Of a DNA stretch of 64,000 bases, positions 47,501 through 56,046 are shown piece after piece; the first letter of the stretch is position 1, and the number at the start of each line of letters is the position of its first letter. Source of the stretch: Dyella thiooxydans (GTDB taxonomy: Bacteria > Pseudomonadota > Gammaproteobacteria > Xanthomonadales > Rhodanobacteraceae); assembly GCF_001641285.1 (NCBI RefSeq), contig NZ_CP014841.1, positions 1,116,001 through 1,180,000 on the forward strand, given 5' to 3'. The translations under genes were made by a program, and so were the position numbers. The notes beneath the pieces were generated by a model. The model was given only the letters and a program-made list of their open reading frames with translations, made no database searches and was not told where the DNA came from.

Positions 47501-48807
47501 TGGGCACCACCGAGGCTCTCGGTGATCACCCGCATGCCGGACTGCAGCTCGCCTCCCGTCACCTCCGTCAACTGGCCGTTGCTGGCGCCGACCGTGACCG
47601 GCACCGCCAGCGGCTCGCCCTCGCGCAGCACCCACACCTGGCGGGACTTGCCGTTGCCCGACACCGCGCGGCTCGGGCCGTGCGGCGGTCGCGGCATCAG
47701 CCGGCTGACCAGGCTGCCCGAGGCCTGACTGGATGTCGTGGATGCCGGCGTGAAGCGCAGCGCGGCACTCGGCACCAGCAGCACCTGCCGGCGCTCGTTG
47801 ACCACGATCGCGGCGGTGGCGGTCATGCCCGGACGCAGGCTGAGGTCATCGTTGTTCACGGTGAGCACGGTGAGGTAGGACACCACGCCGTCCTTGGTCT
47901 GCGAGCCGAAGCCGACCCGGCGCACCTTGGCCGGGTATTCGCGACCGGGATAGGCATCCACGGTGAAGGTCGCCTCTTGGCCATCGTGCACCAGGCCCAC
48001 GTCGGCCTCGTCCACGTCGACCTGCAGCTCCATCTTCGACAGATCCTCGGCCAGGGTGAACAGCACCGGCGCCTGCAGCGAGGCGGCCACGGTCTGCCCC
48101 GGCTCGATCGAGCGGCTCAGCACCACGCCGTCGATCGGCGAGCGGATCGACGCCTTGGCCAGGTTGGTTTCGCCGGTGCTGAGCGACGCCTGCGCCTGCA
48201 CCACGGCCGCGCGGGCATTCGCCTCGGCACCCTCGGCACGTTGCATGGCCGCCCGTGCGGTATCGATGTCCACCTGGGCCGGCACCGTGCCACCGCTGGT
48301 GGCGAACATGCGCTGGAGCCGGCTCAACTGCAGCCGCGTCTCGGTGACCGTGGCCGCGGCCTGCGCCACCTGGGCGCGGGCCGCGGCAAGCGCCCCGCGC
48401 GCGTTGGCGATCTGGTCCCTGAGCCGCGACACATCGAGCTGGGCCAGCACCTGGCCGCGCTTGACCGTGTCGTTCACGTCGACCTTGACCGACTCCATGA
48501 TGCCGGACAGTTCGCTGCCCACGTCCACCTGGTTGGTCGGCTGCAGGTTGCCGGTGGCCGCGACCGTCACCACCAGGTTGCCGCGGGTGACCTCCGCCGT
48601 CTGGTAGCGCGGCTGGGCCGCCTCACGACCACGCAGCAACCAGCCGTAGCCGGCCACGACCACGACCAGCAGCGCGAGGACAATCAGTATCCAGCGCAGA
48701 ACCCGGCGACCGCGCCCGCCACCCGGACCGCCGCCCAGCAACGCGGTGACTGCCGCGGCATCGGACCGCCCACCGCCACCGGCTCCGGAATCGTCGGGCG
48801 CCTTCAT
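47497..48807 (-). CDS. MacA-like periplasmic adaptor (HlyD/RND family)
   Basis: A 436-residue membrane-fusion protein. A Gly-rich cytoplasmic N-terminus precedes one membrane anchor (about 38-54). The lipoyl half-motifs are YQTAEVTRGNLVVTVAATGNL and IRSPIDGVVLSRSIEPGQTV, separated by a coiled-coil hairpin rich in Ala and Gln. Beta-barrel and membrane-proximal domains follow. It would link the MacB pump to an outer-membrane channel to export macrolides, peptides or lipids. GGAG lies nine bases before the ATG. A 17-codon ORF ends on this start codon. Confidence 0.92.
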   Translation of the reverse strand: MKAPDDSGAGGGGRSDAAAVTALLGGGPGGGRGRRVLRWILIVLALLVVVVAGYGWLLRGREAAQPRYQTAEVTRGNLVVTVAATGNLQPTNQVDVGSELSGIMESVKVDVNDTVKRGQVLAQLDVSRLRDQIANARGALAAARAQVAQAAATVTETRLQLSRLQRMFATSGGTVPAQVDIDTARAAMQRAEGAEANARAAVVQAQASLSTGETNLAKASIRSPIDGVVLSRSIEPGQTVAASLQAPVLFTLAEDLSKMELQVDVDEADVGLVHDGQEATFTVDAYPGREYPAKVRRVGFGSQTKDGVVSYLTVLTVNNDDLSLRPGMTATAAIVVNERRQVLLVPSAALRFTPASTTSSQASGSLVSRLMPRPPHGPSRAVSGNGKSRQVWVLREGEPLAVPVTVGASNGQLTEVTGGELQSGMRVITESLGGAQ

Positions 48808-48857
48808 CGCGAACGCTCCACGCTCTCGCGACCGCGCCTTACCGTGCAAGCCTTCAT
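48804..48857 (-). CDS. possible 17-codon leader ORF overlapping macA start
   Basis: On the minus strand an ATG at 48857 opens a frame reading M-K-A-C-T-V-R-R-G-R-E-S-V-E-R-S-R and ending TGA at 48806-48804, which overlaps the macA ATG as ATGA. The 14-bp start context GCCTTCATCGCGAA (plus strand) is repeated exactly at both starts, 50 bp apart. There is no clear ribosome-binding site before the first ATG. It may be a regulatory leader peptide or simply the trace of a short duplication. Confidence 0.35.
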   Translation of the reverse strand: MKACTVRRGRESVERSR

Positions 48858-48973
48858 CGCGAAACCCATGCGAATGTGGCCAATCACCACGCCCGACACC
48901 CTAGGCCAGCGCATGCGCCGGCGTATTGACCCCCATCAATCACGACTGCGTCCGTCGCTGCGGAGGCCGTCTT

Positions 48974-49366
48974 CTACCGAAGGGAATAGAACTGGAGGAC
49001 GTTCCTGCCGGGGTCGTGGAGATGGAACTCGCGGGTTCCCCAAGGCGTCTGCGACGGTCTCGCCCAGGGACCTTCCGGGTGGTGCTGCTCGCCGATGCTG
49101 CCGCTCGCGACGAACTCCTCGTAGAGCGCGTCCACGTCGTCCACCTGGAAGCGGCAGACCGGACGATCGGTGGGATAAGCCCACTGCCCCGCGTCCGCCC
49201 ATTGCAGGTGGATCTCCACCCCGTCCCGCCCCACGGCTGCGTACTTCGGCGCCTCGGGTGCGTCCTGGAACAACAGCACGAAACCGAGATCGCGGTAGAA
49301 GCGCACCGACTCACCCACTTCGCGGCAGGCGAGCACGGGATGCACGGCATGAAGGTTCGCTTTCAT
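48974..49366 (-). CDS. VOC family protein (glyoxalase/bleomycin resistance fold)
   Basis: A 130-residue single-domain protein of the vicinal-oxygen-chelate superfamily. It shows VHPVLACREVGESVRFYRDL at the start, the VEIHLQW strand and the closing REFHLHDPGRNVLQFY with metal-ligand-like His and Glu positions. Members bind drugs such as bleomycin or fosfomycin or act as small isomerases and dioxygenases. No specific role can be read. Confidence 0.87.
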   Translation of the reverse strand: MKANLHAVHPVLACREVGESVRFYRDLGFVLLFQDAPEAPKYAAVGRDGVEIHLQWADAGQWAYPTDRPVCRFQVDDVDALYEEFVASGSIGEQHHPEGPWARPSQTPWGTREFHLHDPGRNVLQFYSLR

Positions 49367-49399
49367 GGGGCGCTCCGCGGAATCGGGAAGCATGTGCGG

Positions 49400-49918
49400 T
49401 TACCGGCCGGAAGACTCGTGAAGCCCCCATCGGCCGCGAGCCCCGGTGTCATCGAGATGCTCGCTCTTGTGGCCTGCAAAGGCATCGTAGATGCGCCGAT
49501 GCGCCTGGTACGACCACTGATCCTCACGCTCGTAGTATCCGGCCACCCAGGCCTGCAGGGCCTCGAGCATGGCGTCCTGCGCCTCCTTCGAGGCGTACTT
49601 GTGCGGCTCCCAGGGGCGCCGGCGGTTGTGTTCCAGGCAGATTTCCAGTCCGGGGTTGAGGAACACCAGTTCCGTGCAGTGGGCGGACGCGGCCTGAACC
49701 AGCTCGCCGTAGCAGCCCTCGATCACCCAGCGGTCATGCCCGGCGAGAAACGCCGCGAGGGACGCGGCAATGGCCTCGGTCGATCGCTGCACGGCGATCC
49801 TCCCCGGCTCCCAGACGATGGAGTCCAGATCGAGATGCGCCAGTCCATGGTCCGCAGCCAGCCGTCTGGCCAACGTGCTCTTGCCGGACCCGGAATTGCC
49901 GAAGAGGAGAATTTTCAT
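49400..49918 (-). CDS. P-loop kinase-like protein (adenylate/shikimate kinase fold)
   Basis: A 172-residue nucleotide-binding protein with Walker A GNSGSGKSTLARRL at the very start, then AHLDLDSIVWEPG (a typical DxD-like lid/base region) and a WVIEGCYGEL stretch. Members are annotated as shikimate-kinase-like or adenylate-kinase-like ATPases of unknown substrate. The ATG at 49918 directly precedes the P-loop strand. Confidence 0.83.
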   Translation of the reverse strand: MKILLFGNSGSGKSTLARRLAADHGLAHLDLDSIVWEPGRIAVQRSTEAIAASLAAFLAGHDRWVIEGCYGELVQAASAHCTELVFLNPGLEICLEHNRRRPWEPHKYASKEAQDAMLEALQAWVAGYYEREDQWSYQAHRRIYDAFAGHKSEHLDDTGARGRWGLHESSGR

Positions 49919-50035
49919 GGCAGGACGGGACCTGTGCATGGCGCTTTCCGCCATGGCGCGCTGCTGCACGAACGGATCCGGTGCGGGCCTTGTCCAGGGC
50001 CGCTTCGGCTCGGTCGAAGAAAGAAATCGCCACTC

Positions 50036-50638
50036 TTATTCATCGTCCGCGAACCGCTCTTCGCGCCACGGATCCCCGCGCATGTGATACCCGCGCAACT
50101 CCCAGAACCCCGCTTCGTCGCGCGCGGTGAACTGCAGGCCGGTGAGCCATTTGGCGGACTTCCAGAAATACAGGTGCGGCACCAGCAGACGGGCCGGACC
50201 ACCGTGCTCGGGCGGCAGCGGCTGGCCGTCGTAGCGGGTGGCGATCATCGCGCGACCGCCGAGCAGGTCGTCGATCCGCAGGTTGGTGGAGTAGCCGTCG
50301 GCACTGTGCGCCAGCACGAAGCCGGTGGGTGGGGTGATGCCCGCGTCGGCGAACAGGTCGTCCAGTGACACGCCCTCCCAGGCCGTATCGAGCTTCGACC
50401 AGCGGGTGACGCAGTGGATATCGCGCACGACGCGCTGCCTGGGCAGCGCATCGAAACCCGCCCAGTCCCAGCGCCTGAGCGGACGCACGCCGTGCTTGAG
50501 CGTCAGCGACCAGTCCGCCGTGTCCAGCACCGGCGTGGGCGCCATCGACATCACCGGGAACTTGCGTGTAACCACCTGCCGGGGCGGCAGACGCTCCGTG
50601 GAGGCCTCCCCGTCGTCGGCACGACTGGAACCGGACAT
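50036..50638 (-). CDS. molybdopterin-dependent oxidoreductase (sulfite oxidase fold)
   Basis: A 200-residue soluble protein with a single SUOX-type molybdopterin domain. The molybdenum-ligating Cys is in DIHCVTRWSKLD, followed by WEGVSLDDLF and the substrate-side region GYSTNLRIDDLL. It lacks the dimerisation domain of sulfite oxidases, a heme domain and a twin-arginine signal, so it should be cytoplasmic, unlike MsrP (YedY). It is a possible consumer of the cofactor made by the operon at 11.2-18.1 kb. The substrate is unknown. Confidence 0.87.
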   Translation of the reverse strand: MSGSSRADDGEASTERLPPRQVVTRKFPVMSMAPTPVLDTADWSLTLKHGVRPLRRWDWAGFDALPRQRVVRDIHCVTRWSKLDTAWEGVSLDDLFADAGITPPTGFVLAHSADGYSTNLRIDDLLGGRAMIATRYDGQPLPPEHGGPARLLVPHLYFWKSAKWLTGLQFTARDEAGFWELRGYHMRGDPWREERFADDE

Positions 50639-50797
50639 CTTCGGCGTCCCCTCAAGATCCTGACAGCGCGTGACCTTAGCACCGGCCGGCCGCACGACGT
50701 CGCCTGAACACCCCACGCACCCGCCACGCCATCTTCACCGCTCGCTGATCCCCGCCTGCCAAGACTCGGGACTCCCTTCCCCACAGGAGACGAGGCG

Positions 50798-51229
50798 ATG
50801 AAAACGGTCGTACTTTCCACCGCCCTCGCGCTGGGCCTTGCCGGCGCGGCGATGGCCCAGTCGCCGGATCATGGCGTGATGACCAAGGCACAGATCCGGG
50901 CACAACTGCAGCAGCAGGGCTATAACGACGTCGATGATCTGGAATTCAGCCACGGCATGTGGCGCGCCAAGGCCGAGAGCGGCAATGGCCACCACGTGCA
51001 CCTGCGCGTCGACGCCCGCACCGGCAAGGCCTATGCGGACGACCAGAAGCTTGCCCGCCTGGGCGAGGACGACATCCGTGCCGCCCTCTCCAGCGCCGGC
51101 TACACCGACGTGCACGACGTGGATTTCGATGACGGGCTGTGGACCGCCAAGGCCGAGAACCGCGCCGGCAAGCACGTGAAGCTGGACGTCGATCCGGATA
51201 CCGGCAAGGTGGTCGGCACCGACGACTGA
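50798..51229 (+). CDS. secreted protein with two PepSY-like repeats
   Basis: A 143-residue exported protein. The signal peptide ends near residue 20 (AAMA-QS). Two similar halves follow: QIRAQLQQQGYNDVDDLEF with GMWRAKAESG, and DIRAALSSAGYTDVHDVDF with GLWTAKAENR, each closing in V-D-x-x-TGK. This matches the PepSY_2-type domain, often thought to bind or inhibit peptidases or bind cations in the periplasm. It is a single gene with AGGAG before the ATG. Confidence 0.85.
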   Translation: MKTVVLSTALALGLAGAAMAQSPDHGVMTKAQIRAQLQQQGYNDVDDLEFSHGMWRAKAESGNGHHVHLRVDARTGKAYADDQKLARLGEDDIRAALSSAGYTDVHDVDFDDGLWTAKAENRAGKHVKLDVDPDTGKVVGTDD

Positions 51230-51286
51230 GGCCCGACCGCGGCCGGTGCGCTCCACGCGCTGGCCGCGCCCCGGTCTGCGCCGGGA

Positions 51287-52075
51287 TCAGGGGCTGGCGA
51301 CTTTCTCCGATTCAACCACCATGTCGAGCACGTAGGCCGGACCTTTCGAGGTATCGAAGCGCTTTACCCGCAGGACATTGCGCATGCCGGGTTCATGCGT
51401 GTAGCCCTCGATGCCCGACGTCATGACATGCCACGGCCCGGGCTCGCCGCTCTTCAGGCCGTGGGCGTCGTAGTGCCGGTCGCGCACGCTCAGGCATCGG
51501 GTGTCGCGGGATGCGCCGGTGTCGCATGGCACGTCCTGCGCCGCCACCTCCAGGAATTCGACCTGCCCTGGCCCGCCGTAGCGCCTCTCGGCCGTCGGCT
51601 GCCCGGTGAACTGCAGCACGTCGCCGTCGGCGGTGACCAGCTGCAGTTGGGGCATGGCTCCCTCCCGGTCGATCGAGATCGATGGCCGGCTCTTCAACCT
51701 CTGCACCACGGCCTGATCGAGGCCGCCCAGGCCGGCCTGCAGGCAGGCCATCTGGGTGGAGAGCATCGGGCCCAGCACGAGTTGCCCCTGTTCGATGCGG
51801 TAATTCGCTCCCCTGGCGTTGCACAGCTGGCCGATCGTCAGGTGGTTCTGCGAGAAATCGAGCTGCACCGGCCGGTCGGGGCGCACGAACAGGGCCGCGA
51901 TGCGTTTGCCATGCGCATCGATCGCCGACTGCAGCTTCCAGTGGTAGCCCTGCAAGGAGGCCGGATCAACCGGCACGATGGAATCCGGAGACGCGCCGGG
52001 CACCGGCTTGGCGGAGCACGCCGTACACGCCGCCAATGCCAACAGCAGCGGCAGGACCAGGGTACGGATCGACAT
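51287..52075 (-). CDS. lipoprotein with META-like and DUF4377-like domains
   Basis: A 262-residue lipoprotein: the signal peptide has the lipobox LAAC. Residues about 40-145 look like a META domain (YHWKLQSAIDAHGKRI, LDFSQNHLTIGQLCNARGANY), the fold of HslJ. Residues about 180-255 resemble DUF4377 (QVEFLEVAAQDVPC, CLSVRDRHYDAHGL, VLRVKRFD). This pairing is frequent in proteobacteria. The role is unknown, perhaps in the response to envelope stress. Confidence 0.82.
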   Translation of the reverse strand: MSIRTLVLPLLLALAACTACSAKPVPGASPDSIVPVDPASLQGYHWKLQSAIDAHGKRIAALFVRPDRPVQLDFSQNHLTIGQLCNARGANYRIEQGQLVLGPMLSTQMACLQAGLGGLDQAVVQRLKSRPSISIDREGAMPQLQLVTADGDVLQFTGQPTAERRYGGPGQVEFLEVAAQDVPCDTGASRDTRCLSVRDRHYDAHGLKSGEPGPWHVMTSGIEGYTHEPGMRNVLRVKRFDTSKGPAYVLDMVVESEKVASP

Positions 52076-52134
52076 ATCGGCGCTTCCCGGGTGACGTGAC
52101 CGATGGAGCATATGTCGCCCGGACAGGCCGCGTG

Positions 52135-54111
52135 TTAGCGCGATGTGTCCGATGCACGCGGCACGACCGCGTCCCCGGCAGGCAGACCTGCGTGCTCGCG
52201 CAGGATGCGCCGGATCTCCAGGATCGCCTGCGGCGTCTCCTGCACGCTGTGGCCGGAGACGATCACCTTCTCGCTCGCCGCGCCTGCCAGGTGTGCGCTG
52301 GCATAAGGCACGAAGCCGTCACTGGAGACCTCCAGCGGCCCTTCCGCGCTGCGCCGGGCGATGATCGAGTGATAGCGCACGCCGGGCACGATCGGCAGCG
52401 TGGACGTGGCCCGCAGGTAGGGACTGGTGTCGCGCAGTACGTTGACACCGGTCGGCGCGGCGCGGAACAGCGCCGCCTGCTCCGGCAGTTCCCCGGCCAG
52501 CGCATCGGCGATGCGGGTACTGGCATCCAGCAGGGTCTTCGGCAGGCGGATCAGCCGGGTGACCATGCGTGCCAGCCAGTGTCCCGCGACCGGCGTGCCG
52601 GCATGCGGCGCGGCGAGGAAGATCGCCTCGTCCACGCCAGGCAGCGGCTTGATGGTGAGGTAGGGTGCCAACGCGGCGAGCCGCCTGCGCCGCGGCGAAT
52701 CCGGAGGAGCGTGGAAGATGCGCTGCCAGAGCACTTCGCCGCTGTCGACCACCAGCAATCGCGCGATCACGCCGCCCATGCTGTGGCCGATCAACGTGAC
52801 GTGGTGACTGGCCGGCGCGGTGCCGGCCGGATCGAGCGCGGCGAAGGTCTGCTCCAGCGCCGCCCGGATCTGCACCAGGTTCACCGGGATCGGTGCGTTG
52901 GTCGGGTAATAGACCTCCCAGATCTGATAGCGCCTGCGCAGCGCCTCGTCGCCCATCACCTCGTTGGCGAGATTCACCCAGGCCTCGGGACTGGAAGCCA
53001 GGCCATGGATCATCACCACCGTGAGGCGATGGGGATCGTACGGCTGCATCAGGATCACGCGCGGATGATCGAGCGCGTTGTCGCGTCCGAGGAGGTTGTC
53101 GATCGCCTTGCGGTTGAAGCCGGACTCGGCCAGCCAAAGCGCATACGGTGCGCTGAAGTTGGCCGCCAGCGGCACGGTCTGGCCGTCCAGTTGCATCGTG
53201 TCCTGGCGATACGGATCGAGGGCGTCGACCACCGCTTCGCGGGTGTCGAGCACCTGCGCCAGGGTGTCGCCGGGAAATTGCAGCAACACGGTGGCCGGCA
53301 GGTAACCGGTCTCGGCGAACGGTTGCGTCGGCGCCCGCCGGGCGGCCTGGGTCGGACGCGCCACCATCACTACCTCGGCACCGAGACCGTCCCGGCGATA
53401 GACGCTCTCGAGCCCGTCGATGCGCAGGCGGGAGGCCGGCACCATGGCCTCGAGTTTCGGCGCGCCGCGCGGCAGGGTCAGCTGGATCTCGCCGTAGCGA
53501 AGGCGCCAGCCATCCACCGCCTCGGCACTGCCCGGGGACGGTGGATGAACGTGCCCGGCCCGCTGCCCCCGCGCGAACAGCAGTGCCGCGACGCGCTCGG
53601 CGGCGTAGTTGTAGCTGTCGCGCATCTGCGTCTGCCGATCCTCGAAAGCGCGTTCGCGCGGCGTGCGCTCGCCGAAGAACAGATAGGCGTAGGCATAGCG
53701 CGCGGCATCGAGGTAGTCGGCGATCGGGCCGGCGGTATCGCGGCCGGCGGAGCGGTCGGCCTTGAGCGCACCGTCCAGGGCGAGCTCGGCCAACGCGGAG
53801 AGGCGAGAGTCATTGCCCAAGATGGTCGCCTCGCGCAACGCCTCCACGCAGGGCGACGGCTCGGCCACGCAGCGATCGGGATCGAGCCCCAGCCGCGACA
53901 TCGCGTTGCGGCTGGCATAGCTGAGATGGCCGGTGCTGAGGACGTCGCCACGACGGCCTTCGTCGTAGTCCCGCGGATCGCCCTGTTTCACATGCACCAG
54001 CGCGCAACCGGTCAACTGCAGGAGCAACAGCACGACGGCGATCCAGCGCGCCGACGCGGGCCCACTGCACCCGCCGGATCGAATCGGTGCCGTCGTATCG
54101 CTTTCCCGCAT
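52135..54111 (-). CDS. alpha/beta-hydrolase lipoprotein, lipase-like
   Basis: A 658-residue lipoprotein (lipobox LTGC). The first 300 or so residues are helical and then beta-rich and unassigned. The alpha/beta hydrolase is in the second half: TVVMIHGLASSPEAW (oxyanion loop), the nucleophile elbow LIGHSMGGVIARLL, an acidic residue further on and a His in IVSGHSVQETP. It is likely a secreted esterase, phospholipase or lipase acting at the outer membrane. GGGAGG lies before the ATG at 54111. It is divergent from the quinone oxidoreductase gene. Confidence 0.85.
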   Translation of the reverse strand: MRESDTTAPIRSGGCSGPASARWIAVVLLLLQLTGCALVHVKQGDPRDYDEGRRGDVLSTGHLSYASRNAMSRLGLDPDRCVAEPSPCVEALREATILGNDSRLSALAELALDGALKADRSAGRDTAGPIADYLDAARYAYAYLFFGERTPRERAFEDRQTQMRDSYNYAAERVAALLFARGQRAGHVHPPSPGSAEAVDGWRLRYGEIQLTLPRGAPKLEAMVPASRLRIDGLESVYRRDGLGAEVVMVARPTQAARRAPTQPFAETGYLPATVLLQFPGDTLAQVLDTREAVVDALDPYRQDTMQLDGQTVPLAANFSAPYALWLAESGFNRKAIDNLLGRDNALDHPRVILMQPYDPHRLTVVMIHGLASSPEAWVNLANEVMGDEALRRRYQIWEVYYPTNAPIPVNLVQIRAALEQTFAALDPAGTAPASHHVTLIGHSMGGVIARLLVVDSGEVLWQRIFHAPPDSPRRRRLAALAPYLTIKPLPGVDEAIFLAAPHAGTPVAGHWLARMVTRLIRLPKTLLDASTRIADALAGELPEQAALFRAAPTGVNVLRDTSPYLRATSTLPIVPGVRYHSIIARRSAEGPLEVSSDGFVPYASAHLAGAASEKVIVSGHSVQETPQAILEIRRILREHAGLPAGDAVVPRASDTSR

Positions 54112-54206
54112 GCGCGCCTCCCCACCTGCAGCCAAGGGTACATCGCACGCCCTGCACTGCCGTTGCGCGATCATGGGCGATCTTCACCGTCGATCAGGAG
54201 CCTGCG

Positions 54207-55220
54207 ATGACCACCATGCGCGCCATCGCCATCCGGGAACCGGGTGGTCCGGAAGTACTGACGCCGTGCGCACGGCCACGTCCGGCTGCAGGGCCGGGCG
54301 AAGTACTGATCCGCGTCGCCGCCGCCGGGGTGAATCGGCCCGACGTGTTCCAGCGCCTCGGCCGCTACCCGCCACCGCCAGGCGCCTCCGACCTGCCCGG
54401 GCTCGAGGCGGCGGGCGAGCTGGTCGAGGGCGACTTCAGTGGCGACAACCCGTTTGGCCTGAAAGCCGGGGATGCCGTTTGCGCCCTGCTTGCCGGCGGC
54501 GGCTATGCCGAATACGCGGTAGCTCCGCTGGGCCAGTGCCTGCCGGTGCCTGCTGGCCTGAGCATCGTCGAGGCCGCGGCACTGCCGGAGAACTTCTTCA
54601 CGGTATGGAGCAACGTGTTCGACCGCGGCCAGCTCGGCCGGGGCGAAGGCGGTGCCGGGGAAACCCTGCTGGTGCAGGGTGGCTCCAGTGGCATCGGCGT
54701 CACCGCGATCCAGCTGGCGCGCGCACTTGGCCACCGGGTGTTCGCCACCGCGGGCAACGCGGAGAAATGCCACGCCTGCGCCGCCCTGGGTGCCGAGGCC
54801 ATCAACTACCGCGAGGAGGATTTCGTGGCACGGATCAAGGCGCTGACCGACGGCCGTGGCGTGGACGTGGTGCTGGACATGGTTGCCGGCGACTACGTGC
54901 CCCGCGAGCTCGACGCCATGGCCGAAGGCGGCCGGCTGGTAATCATCGCCACACTGGGCGGCAGCGCTGCCACGATCGACGCCGGTGCGCTGATGCGTCG
55001 GCGCCATACGATCACCGGCTCGACCCTGCGCAACCGGCCGGTGGCGTTCAAGGCGGCGATCGCCCGGGCGCTGCATGAGCACGTATGGCCCTTGCTGGCC
55101 GCGGGCACGGTGCGGCCGGTGGTGCACCAGATGTTCCCGGCCGCCGAGGCCGCCCAGGCGCATGCACTGATGGAGAGCTCGCAGCACATCGGCAAGCTGG
55201 TGCTCACGTGGGAGCCCTGA
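54207..55220 (+). CDS. NAD(P)H-quinone oxidoreductase (zinc-free MDR, PIG3 type)
   Basis: A 337-residue medium-chain reductase. MRAIAIREPGGPEVL, GVNRPDVFQRLGRYPPPPGASD and LPGLEAAGEL open the catalytic domain. The cofactor-binding part is LVQGGSSGIGVTAIQLARALG. Structural zinc cysteines are absent. The PIG3/TP53I3-like motifs suggest one-electron quinone or enone reduction with NADPH. CAGGAG lies seven bases before the ATG. Confidence 0.92.
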   Translation: MTTMRAIAIREPGGPEVLTPCARPRPAAGPGEVLIRVAAAGVNRPDVFQRLGRYPPPPGASDLPGLEAAGELVEGDFSGDNPFGLKAGDAVCALLAGGGYAEYAVAPLGQCLPVPAGLSIVEAAALPENFFTVWSNVFDRGQLGRGEGGAGETLLVQGGSSGIGVTAIQLARALGHRVFATAGNAEKCHACAALGAEAINYREEDFVARIKALTDGRGVDVVLDMVAGDYVPRELDAMAEGGRLVIIATLGGSAATIDAGALMRRRHTITGSTLRNRPVAFKAAIARALHEHVWPLLAAGTVRPVVHQMFPAAEAAQAHALMESSQHIGKLVLTWEP

Positions 55221-55225
55221 TCGTT

Positions 55226-55270
55226 TCCAATATTGATCCAATAAGGCAACAATCAGTTCTATTGGCGTCA
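55226..55270 (+). promoter_or_regulatory. ATTG/CAAT-rich inverted repeats upstream of the pirin gene
   Basis: This AT-rich stretch in a GC-rich area holds CAATATTG (a perfect palindrome), ATTG-ATC-CAAT and CCAATA facing TATTGG at 17 bp. Arrays of such half-sites are typical of LysR-type operators. Pirin genes are often controlled by a LysR regulator, but none is encoded nearby, so the regulator would act from elsewhere. Confidence 0.4.
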
Positions 55271-55344
55271 CTATGCGCACGACATGATTGCGCCTATCGT
55301 TCGCTCCAGGGCGCCGACCGGCGCCGACCACATGGGAGAACGTC

Positions 55345-56046
55345 ATGATCGAACGCCGTCCTTTCAGCACCCTCGGCAGTGCGGACCACGGCTGGCTCAA
55401 TGCCAAGCACCACTTCTCGTTCGCGGGCTATCACGACCCGCGCCGGATGGGCTGGGGCGCGCTGCGTGTGTGGAATGACGACACCATCGCCCCGGGCACC
55501 GGCTTTCCGCCGCACCCGCATTCGGACATGGAGATCATCACCTACGTGCGCGAGGGTGCCATCACCCACCGCGACAACCTCGGCAACGAGGGGCGCACCG
55601 AGGCGGGCGACGTGCAGGTGATGAGCGCGGGCAGCGGCATCACCCACAGCGAGTACAACCTCGAGCCGGGCACCACGCGGATCTTCCAGATCTGGATCAT
55701 TCCGGACGAACACGGCCGTCCGCCCTCCTGGGGCGCCAAGCCGTTCCCGCGCGGCGATCGCGCCGGCAAGTTCGTCACTCTGGCCAGCGGCATCAAGGAA
55801 GACACCGACGCCCTGCCCCTGCGCACCGACGCCCGCGTGCTGGGCGCGACGCTGAAGGCCGGCGAGAGCACCACCTACGTGCTGGGCGACGGACGCCACG
55901 GCTACCTGGTTCCGGCCAAGGGCAAGGTGGAGGTCAATGGCGTGTCGCTGGATGCGCGCGATGGCGCGGCTATCCGCAACGAGCCGGCCCTGCGTGTCAC
56001 CGCACTGGAGGACGCCGAGCTGGTGCTGGTGGACGCCGCGGCATGA
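55345..56046 (+). CDS. pirin family protein (YhaK-like bicupin)
   Basis: A 233-residue bicupin. Metal ligands are in PPHPHSDMEIITYV and ITHRDN, followed by SAGSGITHSEYN, all typical of the pirin/YhaK group. Members have quercetin 2,3-dioxygenase activity or act as redox sensors. The start at 55345 follows GGGAGAA. The gene has its own AT-rich upstream region. Confidence 0.92.
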   Translation: MIERRPFSTLGSADHGWLNAKHHFSFAGYHDPRRMGWGALRVWNDDTIAPGTGFPPHPHSDMEIITYVREGAITHRDNLGNEGRTEAGDVQVMSAGSGITHSEYNLEPGTTRIFQIWIIPDEHGRPPSWGAKPFPRGDRAGKFVTLASGIKEDTDALPLRTDARVLGATLKAGESTTYVLGDGRHGYLVPAKGKVEVNGVSLDARDGAAIRNEPALRVTALEDAELVLVDAAA

